The notes beneath the pieces were generated by a model. It was not told the origin of the DNA, did not search any database, and saw only the letters and a program-made list of their open reading frames with translations. Shown here piece by piece: positions 26,570 to 35,392 of a DNA stretch of 50,265 nucleotides. Each line of letters opens with the position of its first letter. The first letter of the stretch is position 1. A program made the translations under genes and the position numbers. The stretch comes from Gammaproteobacteria bacterium. GTDB taxonomy: Bacteria; Pseudomonadota; Gammaproteobacteria; UBA6429; Thiohalophilaceae. The stretch is taken from positions 1 to 50,265 of the forward strand of contig JAUWUS010000006.1 in NCBI GenBank assembly GCA_030617815.1. Direction: 5' to 3'.

Positions 26570-27546
26570 AGCAGCACGACATTCAATTAGATAAAGACGG
26601 CAAGTTACGCCACTTTCTGACTATTGAAGGCCTTAAAAAACAAATGCTGCTGGATATTTTAGACACCGCAGGAAATTTCTCCTCGGTTGGTGCTCGGCAA
26701 ATAAAAAAGGTTCCTCTGCTAAGAGGCAAAACCATTGCGAATTTATTTTTTGAAGCCAGCACCCGAACCCGCACCACCTTTGAACTTGCAGCAAAACGTT
26801 TGTCCGCAGATGTCTTAAACATCAACATTAATACTTCTGCTACCAGCAAAGGCGAAAGCTTACTAGATATGCTACGCAACCTCGAAGCCATGCAGGTTGA
26901 TATGTTTGTCGTACGACACAATAGCAGTGGTGCCGCACATTTTATTGCACAACATGTTGCACCCCATATCAGCGTTATTAATGCAGGGGATGGTAGCCAT
27001 GCCCACCCTACCCAGGCGATGCTGGATATGTTCACCATCCGTCGTTATAAACCAGATTTTAGCAAACTGACTGTTGCCATTGTCGGTGACATCATGCACT
27101 CACGGGTTGCCCGTTCTCAAATTCATGCCTTAAACACACTCGGCGTACCTGAAATCAGAGTCATTGGCCCACAGACCATTATTCCTAAAGAAGCGGCACA
27201 TCTTGGTGTGCATGTTTACCATGACATGCAACAAGGTTTACAAAATGTTGATGTGGTTATTATGTTGCGCCTGCAACGTGAACGCATGGAAGGTGCCTTA
27301 CTACCCAGCGAACACGAATACTTTCACATGTTTGGCTTAACCGAAGAAAAACTTAAACTCGCTAAAGCCGACGCCATCGTTATGCACCCCGGCCCCATTA
27401 ACCGCGGTGTTGAAATCGAATCCAGTGTCGCCGATGGCCCACAATCCGTCATCCTTGAACAAGTCACACACGGTATATCCATTCGTATGGCCGTTATGTC
27501 AATGGCGCTAGGTCGTTCCTCGCTTACAGATGGGGGGCAAAACTAA
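26566..27546 (+). CDS. pyrB: Aspartate carbamoyltransferase catalytic subunit
   Basis: PyrB makes N-carbamoyl-aspartate from carbamoyl phosphate and aspartate, the first committed pyrimidine step. The 326-residue protein has the carbamoyl-phosphate motif [16 protein letters not shown] near residues 62-77, the [11 protein letters not shown] loop, [16 protein letters not shown] near 143, and [12 protein letters not shown] near the C terminus. There is no pyrI in the window. The gene overlaps pyrR by ATGA and pyrC' by one base, giving a tightly coupled pyrR-pyrB-pyrC' unit. That suits class A ATCases, where PyrB assembles with a dihydroorotase-like partner. Confidence 0.97.
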   Translation: MKQHDIQLDKDGKLRHFLTIEGLKKQMLLDILDTAGNFSSVGARQIKKVPLLRGKTIANLFFEASTRTRTTFELAAKRLSADVLNININTSATSKGESLLDMLRNLEAMQVDMFVVRHNSSGAAHFIAQHVAPHISVINAGDGSHAHPTQAMLDMFTIRRYKPDFSKLTVAIVGDIMHSRVARSQIHALNTLGVPEIRVIGPQTIIPKEAAHLGVHVYHDMQQGLQNVDVVIMLRLQRERMEGALLPSEHEYFHMFGLTEEKLKLAKADAIVMHPGPINRGVEIESSVADGPQSVILEQVTHGISIRMAVMSMALGRSSLTDGGQN

Positions 27547-28838
27547 TGCGCATTAAAATAAGCAACGGTTTTGTCATTGACCCTGCCAATAACATTGAAG
27601 CAAAACACGATATTTATATTGCTGAAGGACGCATTGCCGCTATTGGCATAGAACCCGAGGGTTTTAGTTCTGATAAAAATAAACTAAAAACCATTGACGC
27701 CAGTGGCTGCCATGTTATTCCAGGAATTGTCGACTTACGCGCCCGTCTCAGAGAACCCGGTTTAGGAAATAAAGGCACCATTGCTTCTGAAACACGCGCC
27801 GCTGCTGCAAGTGGCATCACTACCTTATGTATTCCACCTGATACCACCCCCGTTATTGATACCACCTCAGTAATCGAGTTAATACACCAACGAGCCAGTG
27901 AAGCCGGTTACGCAAAAATTGTCACACTTGCAGCATTAACTGCAGAACTTAAAGGCGAGCAACTCAGTGAAATGGCACTGCTAAAAAAATACGGTAACTG
28001 TGTCGGTGTCAGTAACGCTTTATCTCCCATCAAAAATAATTTAGTCATGCGCCGCGCAATGGAATACGCCGCGAGTTGTGGCTTAACTATTTTTCTGCAT
28101 GCAGAAGACCAAGGGCTCGCAGGAAATGGTTGCGCCCATGAAGGTGCAATTAGTATGCGCCTTGGATTACCCGGTATTCCCGAAACAGCTGAAACCAATG
28201 CTATTTCTCGTGACTTATTACTCATAGAACAAACCGGCGTACGCGCTCATTTTTGTCATCTCTCCAGCGCTCGTGCAGTACAAATGATTGCTCGTGCACA
28301 ATATGACGGCTTACCTGTCACCGCCGACGTTACCGCACACCACTTACATTTAACTGAAATGGACATTGGGTTTTTTGATAGTAACTGCCATGTACGCCCG
28401 CCCTTGCGTACCCAACGTGACCGCGAAGCACTCATTGCGGCACTGGCAACCGGAAATATCAATGCCATTTGTTCTGACCATGAACCACATGATGCCGATG
28501 CAAAACTTGCCCCCTTTGGTGAAACAGAACCCGGTATTAGCGCATTGGAAACATTATTACCATTAGCATTACGTTTAAGCGAAGAGCTTTCACTCAGCGA
28601 TGTCATTGATCGCATCACATCGCAACCCGCCAAAATACTCGGTATTGATGCTGGTACACTTTCAGCCGGAGAAAAAGCTGATATTTGTATTTATAATCCA
28701 CAAACAAACTGGATTTTAAAAACGGAAGATATGTTAAGTGCAGGTCACAATAGCAAATTTTCTGGTTGGGAATTTAAAGGTAAAGTCACGCATACATTAT
28801 TAAATGGTAAAATTGTTTACACCAACCAATCACATTAA
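27546..28838 (+). CDS. Dihydroorotase-like protein PyrC', probably non-catalytic
   Basis: This 430-residue member of the cyclic amidohydrolase family sits directly after pyrB (one-base overlap). The metal-binding motif that in active class I dihydroorotases reads D-x-H-x-H-LREPG is here VDLRARLREPG near residue 61, so both histidines of the HxH pair are absent. Other family blocks remain: ETRAAAASGITTLC, FLHAEDQ, VTADVTAHHLHLTE, CSDHEPHDADAKLAPFGETEPGISALE, and the C-terminal GEKADICIYNP. This matches the Pseudomonas PyrC' type, a structural partner of PyrB in a dodecameric ATCase with no activity of its own. A separate catalytic dihydroorotase is then expected elsewhere in the genome. Confidence 0.9.
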   Translation: MRIKISNGFVIDPANNIEAKHDIYIAEGRIAAIGIEPEGFSSDKNKLKTIDASGCHVIPGIVDLRARLREPGLGNKGTIASETRAAAASGITTLCIPPDTTPVIDTTSVIELIHQRASEAGYAKIVTLAALTAELKGEQLSEMALLKKYGNCVGVSNALSPIKNNLVMRRAMEYAASCGLTIFLHAEDQGLAGNGCAHEGAISMRLGLPGIPETAETNAISRDLLLIEQTGVRAHFCHLSSARAVQMIARAQYDGLPVTADVTAHHLHLTEMDIGFFDSNCHVRPPLRTQRDREALIAALATGNINAICSDHEPHDADAKLAPFGETEPGISALETLLPLALRLSEELSLSDVIDRITSQPAKILGIDAGTLSAGEKADICIYNPQTNWILKTEDMLSAGHNSKFSGWEFKGKVTHTLLNGKIVYTNQSH

Positions 28839-28849
28839 GTAAAAATTAA

Positions 28850-29716
28850 ATGAAACACCGAAACACTATTTTTGTTGAAGACTGCGAAATTTTATCGCAT
28901 AGCGCTTTTGATGGTGATCAATTCATCATGCGGGTACAGTCACCTAAAATTTCAGCGAATGCCAAACCGGGCAGCTTTGCCCATATTACTGTTCACCCGT
29001 TACGCCCGATGCGTCGCCCCATTTCAATTATGCGGGTTAACAGAAAATCAGGTTGGGTTGATTTTCTCTATAAAAAACTTGGCGAAGGCACAGCACTGCT
29101 TGCTGAACGAGAAGTCGGTGAAAAAATTAATATTATGGGGCCGATTGGTAAAGCCTTTGATATTAAACCTGAACGTAAACGTCCATTACTCATTGGCGGA
29201 GGTGTCGGTATGCCTCCCATGATTTTTATTGCTGATGTTTGCCAGCAAAAAAAAGGCTATGAACCTTTTGTTATTTTAGGCTCAGAAGTGCCCTTCCCTT
29301 TTACCACTAAACCATCAGAAATAATGGTGCCCGGTATTCCCGATGGTGTTATTGCCTCAATGCCATTACTGGATGACTGGAATATCGCCTCACGTCTTGC
29401 CAGTTTACAAAGCTATCCAGGTACTTATGAAGGTTATGTCACTGACCTCGCTCGTCTCTGGCTAAAATCATTAAAGAAAGAACAATTAAATGAAGTTGAA
29501 ATTTATTCATGTGGTCCACACCCTATGCTTGAAGCAGTTGCTAAATTGGCAAAAGAATTTGATCTTCCTTGCCAGGTATCACTCGAGGAATTTATGGCTT
29601 GTGCCGTCGGTGGCTGTGCGGGTTGTGTCGTCCAGGTTGAAACCGAACAAGGTCCGGCAATGAAACGGGTTTGTGTTGATGGCCCCGTGTTTGATGCCTA
29701 CACGGTCTTTTCCTAA
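28850..29716 (+). CDS. PyrK-like dihydroorotate dehydrogenase electron-transfer subunit
   Basis: This 288-residue protein is a ferredoxin-reductase-type flavoprotein with a C-terminal 2Fe-2S cluster. The FAD-binding block is RPMRRPISIMRV, the nucleotide-binding block GPIGKAF with LIGGGVGMPPMIFIA, and the cluster ligands lie in CAVGGCAGC (from about residue 250) plus a later cysteine in KRVCVDG. In PyrK this unit passes electrons from dihydroorotate oxidation to NAD. It starts 11 bases after pyrC' and is probably in the same operon. No pyrD lies next to it, and most Gammaproteobacteria use quinone-linked PyrD, so its electron partner is open. A related hydrogenase or sulfide-dehydrogenase subunit role is less likely, given the pyr context. 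Confidence 0.85.
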   Translation: MKHRNTIFVEDCEILSHSAFDGDQFIMRVQSPKISANAKPGSFAHITVHPLRPMRRPISIMRVNRKSGWVDFLYKKLGEGTALLAEREVGEKINIMGPIGKAFDIKPERKRPLLIGGGVGMPPMIFIADVCQQKKGYEPFVILGSEVPFPFTTKPSEIMVPGIPDGVIASMPLLDDWNIASRLASLQSYPGTYEGYVTDLARLWLKSLKKEQLNEVEIYSCGPHPMLEAVAKLAKEFDLPCQVSLEEFMACAVGGCAGCVVQVETEQGPAMKRVCVDGPVFDAYTVFS

Positions 29717-29720
29717 ACCT

Positions 29721-29900
29721 CGAAATATTAACCCCCATAAACACCCGTTACTCAGACCATTGCTACCATGGCGCATACTCTGGGGATAAAAAACCATAGC
29801 AAAAAGTGTAAAACTTGAGGGGCAATTTACCTTTCTAAAAAAAATCGGTTGTGAGGTTGCACAAGGATACCTGTTTAGCAAACCGATACCTGCCGAATAA
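29721..29900 (+). pseudogene. Decayed C-terminal remnant of an EAL-domain protein
   Basis: The gap after the pyrK-like gene still encodes a recognisable EAL-domain tail in broken frames. Frame one gives RNINPH (from 29721). A second frame gives VTQTIATMAHTLGIK (to about 29791). After another shift, a third piece gives IAKSVKLEGQFTFLKK followed by IGCEVAQGYLFSKPIPAE and a TAA at 29898-29900. In intact EAL proteins the middle reads VVAEGVETE; here G-to-A type changes turn AEGVET into AKSVKL. At least two frameshifts are needed to join the pieces. The ending differs from the intact neighbour at 29969, so it is the relic of a different gene, not a recent partial copy. Confidence 0.8.
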
Positions 29901-29968
29901 CTTAAACACTTACTATAATATATGGCTATTTTATGTAACTGAACGGTCGACATGTGTAAACTGGAATA

Positions 29969-32197
29969 ATGATGCCTAAACTTACCTTTTTACTATTTTT
30001 TATTTTGCTCTCTGCAACCTCAGTGTTTGCACGCGACATTAAAGATGAACAAGGCCAAATTATTCGTGTCGGTGTTTTTCCTAATCCACCCGTTGCTTTC
30101 AAAGATGATAAAGGTGAATGGCACGGCATTTCAATTGATGTTCTTCAGGCAATTGCTGATCAGCGAGGTTGGAAACTTGAATATATAGAAGGCTCGTTTT
30201 CCGAACTCCTCAAAAATTTCGAAACAGATGCGATAGACATCATCTCTATGATGGCTTACTCCGATAAACGAGCCGAAAAATATACATATTCTCACGTTCC
30301 TATTATTAGTAACTGGGGACTTGTTTATTCTCGCCCTGATTCAAATATTCCTTCTCTTCTTGAGTTGGAAGGCAAACGAGTAGGCGTAATGAAGAACAAC
30401 ATACATGATCGCGCTTTTCGTGAACTCGCTAAAAAGTTCAACTTAAAAGTCAAGATTGTAGAGCTCGCAAATTTTAGAGATGTAATGGAAAATATCCAGG
30501 CCGGAAAGATCGATGCAGGTGTCGCTAATCGCCTTTTTGGTGCACTTAATGGCAGTAAATATAACCTTATCGAAACAGGTATTATATTCAACCCTATTAA
30601 TATCCATTATTCCTCACTCAACCCCGATAACAAAGTAATACTTGATGCTATCGATCAGCAGCTACTTGCATTCAAAACTGACAAAGATTCAGTTTATTTT
30701 TCTGCTATACATCGTTGGATGACTCAACCTGCTCACACTCAGTCTTATCTATGGTTAATCTGGCTTGTGGTGGGTTTATTCATTGTCAGTATTGTAATGT
30801 TTGGATTAACAGTTTTATTACGGAAACAAGTAGCCATTCGGACACATGAATTACAATCAGAAGTAGATGAAAGACGTGAGGCAGAACGTAAACTTGATGA
30901 ACTGGCTTACTATGATTCTTTAACAAAATTACCAAACCGCCTCTCATTGCTAGAACAGTTAAAAATTGCTATTGACAGAGCTCAGCGCAAAAATAATAAA
31001 ATAGCTGTTTTATTTATTGATATAGATCGTTTCAAAACGGTAAACGATAGCCTCGGCCATGATGCGGGTGACCAACTTATTATCCATGTAGCAAAATGTT
31101 TACAAGCTTGTCTGCGTAATGACGATTCTATTCATCGCTTTGGTGGTGACGAGTTTGTCGCTATTCTGCAAGATATTACTGATCCTTCTTATATTAATCA
31201 TGTCACCAAGCGCATGTTGAGAAGCCTGCATACTCCTGTTTATATAGATGCACACGAAGTTTTTTCATCCGTTTGCATTGGTGTTGCCCTGTATCCCGAT
31301 GATGATAAGCATGGATACAACTTATTAAAATATGCAGATGCAGCTATGTATCATGCAAAAGAGCACGGCGGTAACAGCTACCAATTCTATAATGAAGAAT
31401 TAACTAAACGCGTTAAAAATCGACTCAGTATGGAAGCACGTTTACGTCATGCACTTGAGCGTAATGAATTCCAACTCTATTATCAGCCGATTTTTAATAT
31501 AAAGAACCAACAGCCTGTTGGAGTAGAAGCATTAATTCGTTGGCAAGATCCTGAACGTGGTTTAATTATGCCCGATGACTTCATCCCCATTGCTGAAGAA
31601 ACCGGTCTCATAATATCAATTGGTGATTGGGTGCTGGAGCAGGCATGTAAGCAAACAAAAGAATGGGAATCGCAAGGACTTGGACAACTCCATATTGCAA
31701 TTAATATTTCTTCTATACAATTTGATCACAACAAACTTTATTTCAGCGTAATGTCAGCATTAAGTAATGCAGATTTAGCCGCACAGCAATTAGAGCTGGA
31801 AATAACCGAAGGAATATTTTTGAATATTACCGACGAAGTCAGAGATACGTTAGATAAATTAACAAACAACGGTGTAAAACTGTCTATTGACGATTTTGGT
31901 ACAGGCTATTCAAGCCTCAGTTACCTGAAACAGCTGCCCATTAACACATTAAAAATTGATCGTTCCTTTATTATGAATATACCTGAAGATAAAGATGATA
32001 CGCAGATTGCTTCAACAATTATTACCATGGCACATGGTTTAGGTATAGATATTGTTGCTGAAGGAATAGAAACTGAAGAACAATTAAAGTATTTAAACAC
32101 ACTAAACTGTGCTCGGGGGCAAGGTTACTACTTAGCAAAACCACAATCAGCTAAAGAAATTACAGCATTCTTAAAAGAAAAATTATCCGTTAACTAG
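29969..32197 (+). CDS. Periplasmic-sensor GGDEF-EAL cyclic-di-GMP enzyme
   Basis: This 742-residue membrane protein combines c-di-GMP synthesis and breakdown domains. It has a signal peptide (about residues 1-21, ending VFA) and a periplasmic SBP_bac_3-type ligand-binding domain to about 255 (RVGVFPNPPVAFKDDKGEWHG, DIISMMAYSDKRAEKYTYS). One membrane helix follows at about 259-285, then a short coiled linker. The GGDEF domain has RFGGDEF near residue 390, with an intact product-inhibition site RNDD five residues before GGDEF. The EAL domain has VEALIRW near 517, IDDFGTGYSSL, and AEGIETEEQL. All key residues look intact, so either or both activities are possible. It is convergent with pilU. The ligand is unknown, but amino-acid-like compounds are usual for this fold. 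Confidence 0.93.
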   Translation: MMPKLTFLLFFILLSATSVFARDIKDEQGQIIRVGVFPNPPVAFKDDKGEWHGISIDVLQAIADQRGWKLEYIEGSFSELLKNFETDAIDIISMMAYSDKRAEKYTYSHVPIISNWGLVYSRPDSNIPSLLELEGKRVGVMKNNIHDRAFRELAKKFNLKVKIVELANFRDVMENIQAGKIDAGVANRLFGALNGSKYNLIETGIIFNPINIHYSSLNPDNKVILDAIDQQLLAFKTDKDSVYFSAIHRWMTQPAHTQSYLWLIWLVVGLFIVSIVMFGLTVLLRKQVAIRTHELQSEVDERREAERKLDELAYYDSLTKLPNRLSLLEQLKIAIDRAQRKNNKIAVLFIDIDRFKTVNDSLGHDAGDQLIIHVAKCLQACLRNDDSIHRFGGDEFVAILQDITDPSYINHVTKRMLRSLHTPVYIDAHEVFSSVCIGVALYPDDDKHGYNLLKYADAAMYHAKEHGGNSYQFYNEELTKRVKNRLSMEARLRHALERNEFQLYYQPIFNIKNQQPVGVEALIRWQDPERGLIMPDDFIPIAEETGLIISIGDWVLEQACKQTKEWESQGLGQLHIAINISSIQFDHNKLYFSVMSALSNADLAAQQLELEITEGIFLNITDEVRDTLDKLTNNGVKLSIDDFGTGYSSLSYLKQLPINTLKIDRSFIMNIPEDKDDTQIASTIITMAHGLGIDIVAEGIETEEQLKYLNTLNCARGQGYYLAKPQSAKEITAFLKEKLSVN

Positions 32198-32199
32198 GT

Positions 32200-32217
32200 T
32201 GCATCAGGAACGATGCA
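32200..32217. terminator. Small convergent hairpin between GGDEF-EAL gene and pilU
   Basis: TGCATC and GATGCA form a perfect six-base-pair stem with a six-base loop in the 20-base gap between two convergent genes. It could serve both strands, but the stem is short and T runs are weak. Confidence 0.4.
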
Positions 32218-33345
32218 TTATTCTGTTTCCTGAATTGTCACACCATCCAAAGAAGCAGATAAGGAGTCAGCTCCCACACCCTTACTATCGCCTAGTTTAA
32301 TCATTAAACGAAGTTCATTTGCGGAATCAGCATAATTAATGGCATCTTCATAAGTAATTTTATCTGTTTTGTACAACTCAAAAAGTGATTGATCAAAGGT
32401 TTGCATGCCCATGTTTTGTGATTTGGCCATTAGATTTTTCATCTTGTGAATTTCACCTTTACGAATCAAATCCGCCATAAGCGGTGAATTAATCATAATT
32501 TCTGCAGATAAAACCCGGCTTTTACCATCCGGTGTTGGAATGAGTTGTTGCGCAACAAAAGCACGTGTATTAAGAGACAAATCCATCAATAACTGGTTGC
32601 GCCGTTCTTCAGGGAAAAAGTTAATAATCCGATCCATTGCCTGATTCGCATTATTTGCATGCAAAGTGGCTAAACAAAGATGACCGGTTTCAGCGAAGGC
32701 AATCGCGTGATCCATGGTTTCACGGGTACGAACTTCACCAATCAGAATAACATCAGGCGCCTGACGTAAGGTGTTTTTTAATGCCATTTCAAATGAAACT
32801 GTATCCAGGCCAACTTCACGTTGCGTCACTATACAACCTTCATGGTGATGAATAAATTCAATCGGATCTTCAATCGTAATAATATGTCCGGTTGAATTTT
32901 TATTTCTAAAGCCAATCATTGAAGCGAGTGAACTTGATTTACCCGATCCGGTCGCACCGACAAACATAATCAGGCCACGTTTTGTCATGGCGAGTTCTTT
33001 TAAGATAGGAGGTAAACCCAAAGAGTCCATTGTAGGAATGGTAGTTTCGATTTTACGCAAAACCATGCCAGCGTTATTACGCTGCATAAAGGCACTAACC
33101 CGAAAACGACCAATACCGGAAGCAGAAATAGCAAAGTTACATTCACTTTCTCTTATAAAATCTTCTTTTTGCGCCGGCGACATAATACCAAACACAATCT
33201 CTTTTGCCTGAATCGGTGTTAATGTCGCTTGAGTAACTGGCCCAATTTTGCCATTAATTTTTAAACTCGGAGCAACACCTGCCGTGATAAATAAATCAGA
33301 AGCATTTTTATGCACCATTAATTTTAACAGTGATTCAAACTCCAT
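32218..33345 (-). CDS. pilU: Type IV pilus retraction ATPase PilU
   Basis: PilU is a hexameric ATPase that helps PilT pull back pili at the inner-membrane base. The 375-residue protein has Walker A GATGSGKSS near residue 130, the TIEDPIEFIHHHEG aspartate-box region, Walker B VILIGEVRTRETMDHA, and the His box LCLATLHANNANQAMDR. The extended C terminus after ANELRLMIKL is normal for PilU against PilT. It follows pilT on the same strand by 84 bases, the conserved order pilT-pilU. The c-di-GMP enzyme gene converges on it from the left. Confidence 0.96.
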   Translation of the reverse strand: MEFESLLKLMVHKNASDLFITAGVAPSLKINGKIGPVTQATLTPIQAKEIVFGIMSPAQKEDFIRESECNFAISASGIGRFRVSAFMQRNNAGMVLRKIETTIPTMDSLGLPPILKELAMTKRGLIMFVGATGSGKSSSLASMIGFRNKNSTGHIITIEDPIEFIHHHEGCIVTQREVGLDTVSFEMALKNTLRQAPDVILIGEVRTRETMDHAIAFAETGHLCLATLHANNANQAMDRIINFFPEERRNQLLMDLSLNTRAFVAQQLIPTPDGKSRVLSAEIMINSPLMADLIRKGEIHKMKNLMAKSQNMGMQTFDQSLFELYKTDKITYEDAINYADSANELRLMIKLGDSKGVGADSLSASLDGVTIQETE

Positions 33346-33429
33346 AACTCAAACCTTCTACTTATTTTGCAATTAAAATTAAAAAATATTTATTATAAAT
33401 ATTAACGCCGCATTAAAGCTGATTACAAC

Positions 33430-34467
33430 TTAATTAAAATCATCTTTATTCATCGCTTTCATTTTCGCATCTTGTTTACTGACAATACCCTTTGCAACCA
33501 GATCTTGTAAACATTGATCTAAAGTCTGCATACCAATGCCCTGGCCGGTTTGAATAGCAGAATACATTTGCGCCACTTTATTTTCCCGAATCAAGTTACG
33601 AATCGCAGGTGTAGCAATCAATATTTCATGTGCTGCAACCCGGCCACCACCAATTTTCTTTAACAGTGTTTGTGCGATAACTGCGCGTAGTGATTCCGAT
33701 AACATTGAACGCACCATATCTTTCTCCGCAGCAGGAAATACGTCAATGATCCTGTCAACGGTTTTTGCTGCAGAAGTCGTATGTAATGTACCAAAAACCA
33801 AATGGCCTGTTTCAGCCGCACTCAAAGCAAGACGAATGGTTTCCAAATCCCGCATTTCACCCACAAGGATAATATCTGGATCTTCCCGCAAAGCTGAGCG
33901 CAATGCTTCACTAAAGCCTAATGTATCACGATGCACTTCACGCTGATTCACCAGACACTTCTTACTCTCATGTACAAACTCAATAGGATCTTCGATAGTC
34001 AGAATATGGCCATACTCCGTATCATTTTTGTAATCAACCATCGCCGCTAAGGTAGTCGATTTACCCGAGCCGGTTGGTCCTGTAACCAATACAATACCGC
34101 GTGGAACATCTGAAATTTCTTTAAATACAGCAGGTGCATTGAGTTGTTCAAGAGTGAGAATTTTTGATGGAATGGTTCGAAATACTGCACCCGCACCACG
34201 ATTATGATTAAAAGCATTAACACGAAACCGCGCCAAATCAGGAATTTCAAATGAAAAATCAGTTTCCAGAAACTCTTCAAAATCCTTGCGCTGTTTATCA
34301 TTCATAATGTCGTACACTAGACTATGTACCGTTTTGTGATCCAGTGCCGGTACATTGATTCTGCGTATGTCGCCGTCAACACGAATCATCGGCGGTAAAT
34401 CAGCCGACAAATGTAAATCCGACGCATTATTTTTGACACTAAAAGCCAGTAATTCCGTAATATCCAT
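33430..34467 (-). CDS. pilT: Type IV pilus retraction ATPase PilT
   Basis: PilT hydrolyses ATP to depolymerise pili and power twitching. The 345-residue length is standard. Marks are MDITELLAFSVKNNASDLHLS at the N terminus, Walker A VTGPTGSGKSTT near residue 133, ILTIEDPIEFVH, Walker B ILVGEMRDLETIRLA, and the His box LVFGTLHTTSAAKTVDR, followed by a late AIRNLIRE helix. It is divergent from yggS across 122 bases, exactly as in Pseudomonas. Together with PilU and the Pil-Chp cluster it shows that the organism twitches or uses retractile pili. Pilin and assembly genes are outside the window. Confidence 0.97.
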   Translation of the reverse strand: MDITELLAFSVKNNASDLHLSADLPPMIRVDGDIRRINVPALDHKTVHSLVYDIMNDKQRKDFEEFLETDFSFEIPDLARFRVNAFNHNRGAGAVFRTIPSKILTLEQLNAPAVFKEISDVPRGIVLVTGPTGSGKSTTLAAMVDYKNDTEYGHILTIEDPIEFVHESKKCLVNQREVHRDTLGFSEALRSALREDPDIILVGEMRDLETIRLALSAAETGHLVFGTLHTTSAAKTVDRIIDVFPAAEKDMVRSMLSESLRAVIAQTLLKKIGGGRVAAHEILIATPAIRNLIRENKVAQMYSAIQTGQGIGMQTLDQCLQDLVAKGIVSKQDAKMKAMNKDDFN

Positions 34468-34589
34468 GGTAACTCTTTATATTTTGTTATTTATAATTGT
34501 TCAAAACATATCTTTATACTATTACAAGATATGTATCGGTAGCCAGTATCATTTCTTAAGTTTTATTCATATTAAAGTACAATCTCATT

Positions 34590-35297
34590 ATGAAACACAC
34601 AAGTCAAAAATCCATTGCACAAAATATAGAATCTATTCTGACTCAAATTGCGCATGCTGAAAAAAAATATGCGCGTCCATTCGGCTCCGTGCAATTACTG
34701 GCGGTAAGCAAAACGCGCCCTATCGAAGATATTCATGCTGCTTTTAACGCGAATCAAACCCATTTTGGTGAAAATTACCTGCAGGATGCATTACCAAAAA
34801 TAGGGGTTCTTGCAGAAAAGGATATCGTGTGGCACTTTATTGGTCCCGTCCAATCCAATAAAACCCGCCAAATTGCTGAAAATTTTAGCTGGGTACATAC
34901 CGTAGACCGCTTAAAAATTGCCAAACGCCTCAGTGAGCAACGTGCTCCTGAACAAAAACCACTCAATGTCTGTATTCAAGTGAATACCAGCGGAGAAAAT
35001 AGTAAATCCGGCATCAACATTGAAGAAACACTTATTTTAGCTAAAGAAATCAGCTTATTAAGCAACCTCCATTTACGTGGACTAATGACCATTCCAGCAG
35101 CAACAGATGATTTTAATTTACAACGACAACCCTTCCATTTATTACGTGAATTAAAAGATGAAATACAATCTCAGGGAATAGAGCTCGATACCCTTTCCAT
35201 GGGAATGAGCAACGATATGGAAGCCGCCATTGCCGAAGGATCAACCATGGTAAGAATTGGCACAGCAATATTTGGCCAAAGAACTAAAATCCTTTAA
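34590..35297 (+). CDS. yggS: YggS-family PLP-binding protein
   Basis: YggS (PLPBP/YBL036C) binds pyridoxal phosphate and helps keep vitamin B6 and amino-acid balance; it has no known catalytic activity. The 235-residue protein has the PLP lysine in LLAVSKTRP near residue 36, then FGENYLQDAL, WHFIGPVQSNKTR, the strand VCIQVNTSGENSKSGI, LRGLMTIPA, and the phosphate-binding LSMGMSNDMEAAIAEGSTMVRIG. The ATG at 34590 has no strong ribosome site. It opens the yggS-proC-yggT group, divergent from pilT. Confidence 0.96.
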   Translation: MKHTSQKSIAQNIESILTQIAHAEKKYARPFGSVQLLAVSKTRPIEDIHAAFNANQTHFGENYLQDALPKIGVLAEKDIVWHFIGPVQSNKTRQIAENFSWVHTVDRLKIAKRLSEQRAPEQKPLNVCIQVNTSGENSKSGINIEETLILAKEISLLSNLHLRGLMTIPAATDDFNLQRQPFHLLRELKDEIQSQGIELDTLSMGMSNDMEAAIAEGSTMVRIGTAIFGQRTKIL

Positions 35298-35360
35298 CCA
35301 CCGCGGACACGGAGGTACACCGAGTTTTATATTAATGTTTCTCCGTGTCCTCCGTGGTTC
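35296..35360. repeat. Dispersed palindromic repeat, CGGAGGACACGG type
   Basis: ACCACCGCGGACACGGAGG and ACACCGAG in the left arm pair imperfectly with CTCCGTGTCCTCCGTGGTT in the right arm around an AT-rich loop. It begins at the yggS stop codon and ends about 33 bases before proC. Repeats of this 'CCACGGAGGACACGGAG' type are widespread between bacterial genes. It may act as a transcript-end hairpin between yggS and proC. Confidence 0.65.
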
Positions 35361-35392
35361 AATATTTTGATTTTTATTGTTAAAGTACCGAT

